Origin: Chitinophagaceae bacterium
GTDB lineage: Bacteria; Bacteroidota; Bacteroidia; Chitinophagales; Chitinophagaceae
Assembly (NCBI GenBank): GCA_025963615.1
Contig: JAOQAL010000025.1
Location: forward strand, 1 to 5,030
Reading direction: 5' to 3'
Length of the DNA stretch: 5,030 nucleotides
Positions 1 to 5,030 of this stretch are shown piece after piece. Position 1 is the first letter of the stretch. The number at the start of each line of letters is the position of its first letter. The notes under the pieces were generated by a model that saw nothing but the letters and a program-made list of their open reading frames with translations, searched no databases and was not told the DNA's origin. The position numbers and the translations under genes were made by a program.

Positions 1-1403
1 TTGCGGCTTATCCCGACGAGGAGATTAATGCTATCATTTCTTTTTTAAGTATACATAAAGCGGGCAGTAAAAAAGAAGAAGAGGTGGATCCCAAAGCGTT
101 AAAAAACCCTATTCCTGATTCTATAAAGTTTTCAGGCCTTGTAGCAGATTTAAAACTGATGACACAAGTGCCTTCCTCCAGTGACAGCGGTAAATTGCCG
201 CTGACAAGAATTACTAAATTGGATTACCAACCCGGAAGCGGTGGTACATTTATTCTTGATCTTAGAGGTAAACTATACAGGATTCAGAATGACCAACCGG
301 TAGTTTATATGGATATGGCCAAACTGGAACCGAAATTTATTAGTGTGCCAGGCTTAGCTACAGGCTTTGGGAGTTTCGCTTTTCATCCTGACTTTTTTAA
401 GAACGGGATTTTATATACTACGCATTCTGAACCCGCCCATTCAGGCAAAGATGGTTTTGGTTTTCCGGATTCAATAAAGTCAACCTTGCAATGGGTGCTT
501 ACTGAATGGAAAACAGATCAACCAACTGCTGTTCCTTTTTCGGGGAAAGGACGGGAACTTTTAAGAGTAACTATGGTGGCCGGTATTCATGGTGTACAGG
601 AAATTACTTTCAACCCACTGGCCAGGGCGGGGGATAAAGACTATGGCCTTTTATATGTGGGAATCGGCGATGGCGGAGCGGTTGAAGAAGGTTATCCTTT
701 CCTGGTGCATAGTAAAGAAAGAATCTGGGGTACTGTCCTTCGCATCAACCCATTTGGTAAAAACAGCGGCAACGGTCAATATGGAATTCCTGCCGATAAC
801 CCGTTCGCCAGATCACAAAATGCAGGAACGTTAAAAGAAATCTATGCATATGGTTTTCGTAACCCGCACCGCATTACCTGGAGTCATTCAGGCCAGATGC
901 TGGTTTGCAATGTAGGGCATGGTAATATTGAATCAATAAATATGGTTATAGCCGGTCATGATTATGGCTGGCCTATCCGGGAAGGAGGTTTTCTATTAAA
1001 TCCGTATGGGAATTTAAAAAATGTCTATCCCCTTCCACCTGATGATAGCAGTTTTCATATTACTTACCCGGTGGCAGAATATGATCATGATGAAGGCAAA
1101 GCTATTTCAGGTGGGTTTGAATATACTGGTCATGCCATACCACAATTGACCGGGAAATATCTTTTTGGCGATATTCCGACAGGCAGATTATTCTATATCG
1201 AGATGGCAGATCTGCAATTGGGAAAACTGGCGACAATAAAAGAATGGAAAGTTGCAGTGGATAAAACCGTAACCTCATTGCATAGTCTTTGCGGAGCTGA
1301 CCGGGTGGACCTTCATTTCGGCAGGGACCGTCAGGGAGAATTATATATTTTGACCAAGCCGGATGGGAAAGTTTATAAACTAATAAATGCTGTTATAAAA
1401 TAA
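1..1403 (+). CDS. Cytochrome c-fused PQQ-dependent sugar dehydrogenase (GSDH family), 5' partial
   Basis: The frame is open from the left edge (first full codon at 3) to TAA at 1401-1403, so the gene starts outside the window. The GTG at 84 is an internal Val codon. Residues before it (AAYPDEEINAIISFL) resemble the last helix of a class I cytochrome c domain; a Lys/Glu-rich linker (KKEEE) follows. The haem CXXCH motif and signal peptide would lie upstream and are not seen. Numbering from codon 84, the GSDH beta-propeller shows GFGSFAFHPDF (95-105), a candidate catalytic His169 in IHGVQEITFNP, GIGDGG (193-198), the YGFRNPHR motif (256-263, PQQ-contacting Arg), HDYGWPIREG (292-301), EYDHDEGKAISGG (332-344) and a C-terminal GADRVDL. 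Family knowledge: such enzymes oxidise aldose sugars with PQQ and Ca2+ outside the inner membrane; the haem domain would take the electrons. The substrate cannot be named. GSDH identity is very likely, the cytochrome fusion likely. Confidence 0.9.
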   Translation, partial: AAYPDEEINAIISFLSIHKAGSKKEEEVDPKALKNPIPDSIKFSGLVADLKLMTQVPSSSDSGKLPLTRITKLDYQPGSGGTFILDLRGKLYRIQNDQPVVYMDMAKLEPKFISVPGLATGFGSFAFHPDFFKNGILYTTHSEPAHSGKDGFGFPDSIKSTLQWVLTEWKTDQPTAVPFSGKGRELLRVTMVAGIHGVQEITFNPLARAGDKDYGLLYVGIGDGGAVEEGYPFLVHSKERIWGTVLRINPFGKNSGNGQYGIPADNPFARSQNAGTLKEIYAYGFRNPHRITWSHSGQMLVCNVGHGNIESINMVIAGHDYGWPIREGGFLLNPYGNLKNVYPLPPDDSSFHITYPVAEYDHDEGKAISGGFEYTGHAIPQLTGKYLFGDIPTGRLFYIEMADLQLGKLATIKEWKVAVDKTVTSLHSLCGADRVDLHFGRDRQGELYILTKPDGKVYKLINAVIK

Positions 1404-1437
1404 GCTTAAGCCAGGTGATCCTTGTTCAAGCTTTTTT
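1402..1437 (+). terminator. Candidate intrinsic terminator after the sugar dehydrogenase
   Basis: The left arm is 1402-1415 and the right arm 1420-1433, with a 4-base loop TGAT. Twelve of 14 positions pair, counting one G-T wobble. A run of six T at 1432-1437 overlaps the end of the stem and continues past it. The left arm begins inside the TAA stop codon. The hairpin is moderately stable (the outer six pairs are AAGCTT/AAGCTT), so read-through into the transporter gene is possible. No energy calculation was run. Confidence 0.6.
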
Positions 1438-1455
1438 ACCGGATGATACGAGACA

Positions 1456-1473
1456 CGGATTCTTGATAATCCG
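1456..1473 (+). other. Small perfect hairpin in the leader of the transporter gene
   Basis: CGGATT (1456-1461) and AATCCG (1468-1473) are exact reverse complements around a 6-base loop. The hairpin ends 16 bases before the TTG start at 1490, with an A-rich stretch (TTAAAATAA) between. It has no T-run, so it is not a terminator. It could affect translation start or mRNA stability, or be chance. Confidence 0.25.
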
Positions 1474-1489
1474 CTTAAAATAAGCCAAA

Positions 1490-2761
1490 TTGAAAAATAC
1501 GATTGCTAAATCCCGTTGGTACCGCCTCATCCCGGTAGCTTTTATCACCTATAGTCTGGCCTATCTTGACCGGGCAAATTTTGGATTTGGCGTAGCGGGC
1601 GGCATGGCCAAAGATTTAGAAATTACACCCGCTACATCATCTTTATTAGGGTCCTTATTTTTTCTTGGCTATTTCTTCTTCCAGATTCCCGGTACGCACT
1701 ACGCCTCTAATAAAAGTGCAAAGAAATTGATCTTTTGGTCATTGATCTTATGGGGAGCCTTGGCTATGGCAACTGGTTTTATCAGTGATGTAAAAGCGCT
1801 GATCGCTATCCGTTTTATGCTGGGTGTAACAGAAAGCGCCGTGATGCCTTCGATGCTTGTATTACTAAGCAGGTGGTTTACCAGGAAAGAACGTTCCAGG
1901 GCCAATACTTTTTTAATCCTGGGTAATCCTGCTACCATTCTCTGGATGTCTATCTTGTCTGGATATTTAATTAAGGCCGTCGGATGGAGATGGATGTTTA
2001 TCCTGGAAGGGGTGCCCGCAATCATCTGGGCATTCTTCTGGTGGAGGCTGGTCGATGATAAACCAAAAAACGCAGGTTGGTTAACTCAAAACGAAAAACA
2101 GGTGATTGAGGAGCATTTGCAAAAAGAACAACAGGGCATAAAGCCGGTTAAAAATTACACGGAAGCATTCAAATCACGAACTGTTATTTTGCTATGCCTG
2201 CAATATGCCTTATGGAGTATTGGCGTGTATGGATTTGTAATGTGGCTTCCTTCTATCATTAAAGCGGCTCCTGATATGGATATCGTAAAAACTGGCTGGT
2301 TTGCTTCTATTCCATACCTATTCGCCATCGTGGGGATGTTAAGTGCATCCTGGTATTCCGATAAAACGTTAAACCGGAAGATTTTCATCTGGCCGTTCCT
2401 GTTAGTTGGGGCGATAGCATTTTACGGATCCTACCTGGTCGGTACCGGTAATTTTATTTTATCATTTGTGTTGTTGATTATTGCCGGCACTGCCATGTAT
2501 GCTCCCTATGGGCCTTTCTTTGCCATGATAACTGAAATTTTACCGGCCAATGTTGCAGCAGGAGCTATTGCTTTGATAAATAGTTTTGGTGCCTTAGGAT
2601 CGTTTGCCGGTTCTTATATGGTGGGTTACTTAAACGGTTCCACGGGCGGTTTCAGTGCATCCTATATTTTTATGGCAGGTTCTTTATTGCTCTCTTCTAT
2701 TTTAACCATTATGGCCATCAGGAATAATCATGCGTTAAATAAGTTGGGCATAAAAAGGTAA
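1490..2761 (+). CDS. Major facilitator transporter, anion:cation symporter type (sugar acid/tartrate/phthalate-like)
   Basis: This is a 423-residue inner-membrane protein of normal family length with about 12 hydrophobic helices (roughly 11-27, 50-66, 80-98, 103-125, 140-163, 169-186, 231-252, 271-289, 297-317, 322-342, 350-377, 390-411). Family signs are YLDRANFG (25-32) in helix 1, the RWFTRKERSRA loop (128-138), GWRWMFILEG (165-174) and the long central loop with DDKPKNAGWL (189-198). Asp27, Arg28 and Glu115 (VTESA) sit where galactonate-type members keep substrate- and proton-coupling charges; this placement is by eye. An in-frame TAA at 1481-1483 and the next Met only at residue 39 leave TTG at 1490 as the only start that keeps helix 1. 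Family members import organic acids such as glucarate, galactonate or tartrate with protons. The upstream sugar dehydrogenase makes a sugar-acid substrate plausible. The family call is firm; the exact substrate is unknown. Confidence 0.92.
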   Translation: MKNTIAKSRWYRLIPVAFITYSLAYLDRANFGFGVAGGMAKDLEITPATSSLLGSLFFLGYFFFQIPGTHYASNKSAKKLIFWSLILWGALAMATGFISDVKALIAIRFMLGVTESAVMPSMLVLLSRWFTRKERSRANTFLILGNPATILWMSILSGYLIKAVGWRWMFILEGVPAIIWAFFWWRLVDDKPKNAGWLTQNEKQVIEEHLQKEQQGIKPVKNYTEAFKSRTVILLCLQYALWSIGVYGFVMWLPSIIKAAPDMDIVKTGWFASIPYLFAIVGMLSASWYSDKTLNRKIFIWPFLLVGAIAFYGSYLVGTGNFILSFVLLIIAGTAMYAPYGPFFAMITEILPANVAAGAIALINSFGALGSFAGSYMVGYLNGSTGGFSASYIFMAGSLLLSSILTIMAIRNNHALNKLGIKR

Positions 2762-2886
2762 GCCCGGTAAATTTTCTTCTTAGTCTAATCAGTAAATTAT
2801 AAGCCGATGACGCCTTTACCGTTTTTGCCTGCCGGTATAATTGAAAAGAGATTCCGTCGGGAAATTTCTATTGCACTATTTTTTTA
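2762..2886. other. Convergent intergenic gap with weak inverted repeats
   Basis: These 125 bases separate the ends of the transporter and cysM genes. TACCG (2817-2821) pairs with CGGTA (2833-2837) across an 11-base loop. AATTATA (2795-2801) pairs exactly with TATAATT (2836-2842), and CCG/CGG just inside could extend that stem. TTCC (2852-2855) pairs with GGAA (2860-2863), followed on the minus strand by a T/C-rich run. The first two structures are mutually exclusive. None is a clear intrinsic terminator, but the gap is where both transcripts should end. No ORF here looks like a gene. Confidence 0.35.
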
Positions 2887-3759
2887 CTAACCAAATAAAT
2901 CGCTGCTCAGGTATCGGTCGCCGCGGTCACAGGCAATAAAAACAATGACACCGCTGGTTAATTCATTTGCCAGCTTTATTGCAACCGATGCAGCACCACC
3001 GCTGCTCATACCTGCAAAAATACCTTCCGCCCTGGCGAGTTTCCTGGTCATTTCAACCGCTTCCGTTTGCGAAACATCCATAACGCGATCAACGCGGGAA
3101 GCATCAAAAATTTTAGGCATGTATTCTTTGGGCCATCTGCGGATGCCTGGAATGGAAGATTCTTCTGTTGGCTGACAGCCAATGATTTGGATGCCGGGAT
3201 CTTTTTCTTTTAGAAACATAGAAGTACCCATAATGGTACCCGTGGTGCCCATTGAGCTTACGAAATGCGTGATTTGTTTTGCTGTGTCCCTCCATATTTC
3301 AGGACCCGTAGTTTTATAATGGGCTAAATAATTATCAGGGTTTGCGAATTGGTTCAGTAAAAAATAATCTCCGCCGATCGCTTTTTCTTCGGCATAGTCA
3401 CGGCAAATCTCTATGCTGTCAAGCAATGTTACCTTAGCGCCAAAAGCTTCCATGGTTACTGTTCGTTCGCGGGTAGAGCTGGATGGCATCACCAATTCAA
3501 TGTCGAGGTCAAATAAACAGGCAATCATGGCGAGTGCAATACCCGTATTTCCACTGGTAGCTTCAATGAGCTTTGTCCCGGCCTTAATATCTCCACGTTC
3601 CAAAGCGCTTTTTATCATGTTTAAGGCTGGGCGGTCCTTTACACTTCCACCGGGATTGTTGCCTTCTAATTTGGCATATATCCGAACCCTGGGATTAGGA
3701 TTGAGTGTTTTTATTTCTACGAGCGGAGTGTTTCCAACTAAATCCAGGATACTTGCCAT
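2887..3759 (-). CDS. cysM: Cysteine synthase B (O-acetylserine sulfhydrylase), CysM type
   Basis: This cytoplasmic PLP enzyme makes L-cysteine from O-acetylserine and a sulfur donor. The CysM type of enteric bacteria can also use thiosulfate, giving S-sulfocysteine. The 290-residue protein has the fold type II landmarks in order: GNTPLV (9-14), KLEGNNPGGSVKDR with PLP lysine Lys41 (30-43), the substrate loop TSGNTG (68-73), QFANPDN (137-143), the phosphate-binding GTTGT (171-175), SSIPGIRRWP (201-210), MSSGGA (251-256) and CDRGDRYLS (277-285). IRRWP and CDRGDRYLS are hallmarks of CysM rather than CysK. It is slightly shorter than the E. coli enzyme (303 residues), mainly because it stops right after DLFG and lacks the C-terminal tail. 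The ATG lies 10 bases after the acetyltransferase stop on the same strand, so the two are almost certainly one operon. No strong Shine-Dalgarno site precedes it (AACACAGC), as is usual in Bacteroidota. Confidence 0.96.
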   Translation of the reverse strand: MASILDLVGNTPLVEIKTLNPNPRVRIYAKLEGNNPGGSVKDRPALNMIKSALERGDIKAGTKLIEATSGNTGIALAMIACLFDLDIELVMPSSSTRERTVTMEAFGAKVTLLDSIEICRDYAEEKAIGGDYFLLNQFANPDNYLAHYKTTGPEIWRDTAKQITHFVSSMGTTGTIMGTSMFLKEKDPGIQIIGCQPTEESSIPGIRRWPKEYMPKIFDASRVDRVMDVSQTEAVEMTRKLARAEGIFAGMSSGGAASVAIKLANELTSGVIVFIACDRGDRYLSSDLFG

Positions 3760-3769
3760 GCTGTGTTAA

Positions 3770-4582
3770 TTAATCGATTAGTTTTCGATCCACCACTTCA
3801 ATAGTGGCCCTGTGATAGACGGATGAATAGGGAGCAACGCTTTTCGTTAACCACACATTTCCTCCAATAATACTATGCTCGCCAATAATAGTTTCGCCTC
3901 CCAGTATCGTGGCGCCGGAATAAATAATCACATGGTCTTCCACGGTAGGATGACGTTTGATAAATGCCATGTTCTTGTCAACACTTAAAGCGCCCAATGT
4001 GACACCCTGATATATTTTTACATGATCACCTATTTTGCAGGTTTCACCGATCACAATTCCAGTACCATGATCGATACACAGGTATTTGCCAATTTCAGCA
4101 GCCGGGTGAATATCGATTCCTGTTTGTGAATGTGCATATTCCGTAAGCGTTCGGGGTAAAAACGGTATATCTTGTTTTAATAAGGAATGTGCTATACGAT
4201 AAAAACAAATAGCAAAGAATCCCGGATAAGTTCTTATTACTTCAAATTCACTTCTTGCGGCAGGGTCACCCGTTACGATAGCGGTTATATCCGTATTCAA
4301 AAGCTGGTAAATGCCCGGCAATCCTTCGAAAATTTTTTTTGCCTTTTTTGCGTTATCAGAATTCTTACAGGAACTGGTATTGTCCAGGATAGATGCCAAA
4401 CCACTTTCCAGTTTTTTGAAAGCGGCCTCCAATTCAAGTGAAGAGGAAAAAAACTGTTTAGACCGCTCAGGATATAACAAACGTATCAGTTGAACCGCCC
4501 AATCCGTAATAACCTCATTGGGTGGCACATCCTCGGTTTGTTGTTGTTTTTCAAAAATGGACCGGTAAAATTTTTCGTTCAT
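3770..4582 (-). CDS. cysE: Serine O-acetyltransferase (CysE/EpsC type)
   Basis: This enzyme transfers acetyl from acetyl-CoA to L-serine, giving O-acetylserine, the substrate of the next gene. The 270 residues hold an N-terminal helical domain (about 1-145) and a C-terminal left-handed beta-helix of hexapeptide repeats (about 155-250). Likely active-site residues, by comparison with E. coli CysE, are Asp106 (GDPAA), Asp157 (GIDIHPAA), Asp171-His172 (CIDHGTGIVIGET) and His211 (KRHPTVED). The overall length is like E. coli CysE (273). The tail ends in Lys-Leu-Ile-Asp, so the terminal Ile that E. coli CysE inserts into CysK is not terminal here. The ATG at 4580-4582 is the first start after an in-frame stop; an AAGGAGG lies unusually far upstream. 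It is the first gene of the operon with cysM. The family is sure; cysE versus epsC naming is a convention. Confidence 0.95.
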   Translation of the reverse strand: MNEKFYRSIFEKQQQTEDVPPNEVITDWAVQLIRLLYPERSKQFFSSSLELEAAFKKLESGLASILDNTSSCKNSDNAKKAKKIFEGLPGIYQLLNTDITAIVTGDPAARSEFEVIRTYPGFFAICFYRIAHSLLKQDIPFLPRTLTEYAHSQTGIDIHPAAEIGKYLCIDHGTGIVIGETCKIGDHVKIYQGVTLGALSVDKNMAFIKRHPTVEDHVIIYSGATILGGETIIGEHSIIGGNVWLTKSVAPYSSVYHRATIEVVDRKLID

Positions 4583-4598
4583 ATTTAAATTTACGAAG

Positions 4599-4605
4599 CC
4601 TCCTT
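4599..4605 (-). promoter_or_regulatory. Shine-Dalgarno-like AAGGAGG, distant from the cysE start
   Basis: On the minus strand AAGGAGG ends 16 bases before the ATG at 4582; the usual spacing is about 5-9. There is no ATG, GTG or TTG in frame between them, and an in-frame TAA overlaps its 5' end, so it does not point to an earlier start. Shine-Dalgarno sites are little used in Bacteroidota, so this may be chance or need leader folding to bring it closer. Confidence 0.3.
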
Positions 4606-4635
4606 ATTAATAAAAATGCCCGCATTAAAGTGGGA

Positions 4636-4643
4636 TACTTTTG
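4636..4643 (+). promoter_or_regulatory. Bacteroidota-type -7 promoter element TACTTTTG
   Basis: TACTTTTG matches the Bacteroidota primary sigma factor -7 consensus TAnnTTTG at all six fixed positions. It points rightward, away from cysE, and lies 16 bases before an ATG at 4660. No good -33 element (TTTG or TTG) is seen at the expected spacing in the A-rich DNA around 4610-4617, which lowers confidence. Confidence 0.4.
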
Positions 4644-4659
4644 CGAAGTAAGTAGTATT

Positions 4660-4686
4660 ATGGAAGACTTAAGTTATAATTTTTAA
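4660..4686 (+). CDS. Very short ORF (8 codons), possibly a frameshifted remnant
   Basis: After the promoter motif, ATG at 4660 encodes MEDLSYNF and then TAA at 4684-4686. The stop directly follows a run of five T (4680-4684). If one T were missing, the frame would go on for 20 more codons (NQNRDQTEQIKKRLFNKFIA) to TGA at 4745-4747. That extension is polar and charged like an ordinary protein start. It could be a leader peptide, the decayed 5' end of a lost gene, or chance in A+T-rich DNA. I recognise no family, and real coding is uncertain. Confidence 0.2.
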   Translation: MEDLSYNF

Positions 4687-4793
4687 CCAAAATCGGGACC
4701 AAACAGAGCAAATTAAAAAACGGTTATTTAATAAATTTATTGCATGATTACCTGATACTTAATACTAAACCTGGGCAATACCACGGACCCTCC

Positions 4794-4815
4794 AGGGGCT
4801 TGATCCCCCTTTCCT
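4794..4815 (+). terminator. Terminator-like G/C hairpin
   Basis: AGGGG (4794-4798) pairs perfectly with CCCCT (4806-4810) over a 7-base loop. A T/C-rich run (TTTCCTT) follows on the plus strand, and there is no T-run on the other strand. The stem is short and the tail is interrupted by C, so this is a weak intrinsic terminator candidate. It lies about 150 bases downstream of the promoter motif at 4636. Confidence 0.3.
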
Positions 4816-4923
4816 TATAATTCCCTTTTCTAAACATCAGCCTGGTTTGAACAACAAATTTCTAAAAGTTTTTGAAATTAATTTGATCCATTCATCTGCA
4901 AACAGGCGCAAAATTACGTAGTC

Positions 4924-4972
4924 CCGGGATTCGAACACCGGTATCGGAAAACAACAGGTATTCGAAACCCGG
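4924..4972. repeat. Imperfect 16-base inverted repeat with TTCGAA cores
   Basis: The arms are CCGGGATTCGAACACC (4924-4939) and GGTATTCGAAACCCGG (4957-4972). They pair at 14 of 16 positions across a 17-base spacer. Each arm is built round the palindrome TTCGAA, so each can also fold on itself. The left arm plus two bases looks like a tRNA T-arm (CCGGG, ATTCGAA, then CCCGG with one extra A), but there are no matching acceptor, D or anticodon arms. It may be a transcript end for a minus-strand gene, a recombination or protein-binding site, or a tRNA-derived remnant. Confidence 0.6.
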
Positions 4973-4981
4973 AATAAATAT

Positions 4982-5030
4982 TCACAGTCGAAATTCGACG
5001 AGATTTTGTTCACCCAGCACATCCTCCTGA
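4982..5030 (-). CDS. Possible C-terminal end of a minus-strand gene (15 codons)
   Basis: Reading leftward from the right edge, one minus-strand frame gives QEDVLGEQNLVEFRL and then TGA at 4982-4984. The codons and residues look like ordinary protein, and a gene end would explain why the long inverted repeat starts about 10 bases later. Fifteen open codons are expected by chance about half the time, so this is only a suggestion. No family can be named. A competing frame gives a 61-residue ORF starting at 5022, which looks less like protein. Confidence 0.25.
   Translation of the reverse strand, partial: QEDVLGEQNLVEFRL

Larger units (their letters stand above)
4583..4981. other. Roughly 400-base region without a convincing gene
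   Basis: This stretch between cysE and the right end is A+T-rich in its left half. It holds the cysE leader, a plus-strand promoter motif, a very short plus-strand ORF, a G/C hairpin at 4794-4810 and a long inverted repeat at 4924-4972. I find no complete tRNA or rRNA, CRISPR repeat or riboswitch that I recognise, and no clear promoter for the cys operon on the minus strand. A weak AATTTC/GAAATT inverted repeat lies at 4857-4879. Confidence 0.6.

Noticed and set aside
84..86. GTG as the start codon of the sugar dehydrogenase
   Set aside because: The same frame is open upstream to the window edge and encodes a plausible cytochrome c helix and linker; no ribosome site specific to this GTG stands out beyond the purine-rich linker codons.
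1699..2025. A 108-residue minus-strand ORF inside the transporter gene
   Set aside because: It is fully antisense to conserved MFS helices and motifs and has no recognisable features.
3413..3769. A 118-residue plus-strand ORF opposite cysM
   Set aside because: It is antisense to a well-conserved enzyme gene and shows no domain of its own; it is a by-product of the cysM codons.
4586..4593. TAAATTTA as a -7 promoter element for the cys operon
   Set aside because: It differs from TAnnTTTG at the last base, is itself a palindrome in A+T-rich DNA, and would leave almost no leader before the ATG at 4582.
4914..4990. A tRNA gene on the minus strand
   Set aside because: Only a T-arm-like hairpin is present, with an extra base in its stem. 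The acceptor partner that would be needed is absent and there are no D or anticodon arms.
4837..5022. A 61-residue minus-strand ORF starting next to an AGGAGG
   Set aside because: The AGGAGG touches the ATG with no spacing, the frame runs through the long inverted repeat, the residues (Cys-, Phe- and Ser-rich) do not resemble a known family, and a competing frame gives a more protein-like gene end.

Overview
The window looks like chromosomal DNA of a Bacteroidota bacterium, probably from the Sphingobacteriales/Chitinophagales side. The evidence is moderate to low G+C, A-rich leaders mostly without a useful Shine-Dalgarno site, one exact match to the Bacteroidota -7 promoter motif TAnnTTTG, and proteins typical of that phylum. 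The genus cannot be named from this sequence.

Layout: (1) Positions 1-1403, plus strand: the 3' part of a gene whose frame is open to the left edge. It encodes the end of what looks like a cytochrome c domain, a charged linker and a complete PQQ-dependent sugar dehydrogenase (GSDH) domain. (2) Positions 1402-1437: a good candidate intrinsic terminator whose stem overlaps the stop codon. (3) Positions 1490-2761, plus strand: a complete 12-helix major facilitator transporter of the anion:cation symporter type (sugar acids, tartrate, phthalate), with a TTG start. (4) Positions 2762-2886: a short convergent gap. (5) Positions 4582 down to 2887, minus strand: a two-gene cysteine operon, serine O-acetyltransferase then a CysM-type cysteine synthase, 10 bases apart. 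(6) Positions 4583-5030: a mostly non-coding stretch. It holds a plus-strand promoter motif, an 8-codon ORF that may be a frameshifted 28-codon one, a terminator-like hairpin, an unusual long inverted repeat with TTCGAA cores, and perhaps the last 15 codons of another minus-strand gene.

How the genes work together: the dehydrogenase would oxidise sugars outside the cytoplasmic membrane and pass electrons through its own haem domain. The neighbouring transporter could take up the resulting sugar acid; this link rests on adjacency and family, not on direct evidence. The cysteine genes form a self-contained pathway (serine to O-acetylserine to cysteine) unrelated to the first pair.

Nothing here proves a new biological system. 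The parts most worth a second look are the haem-dehydrogenase fusion and the unexplained structured DNA at 4583-5030.
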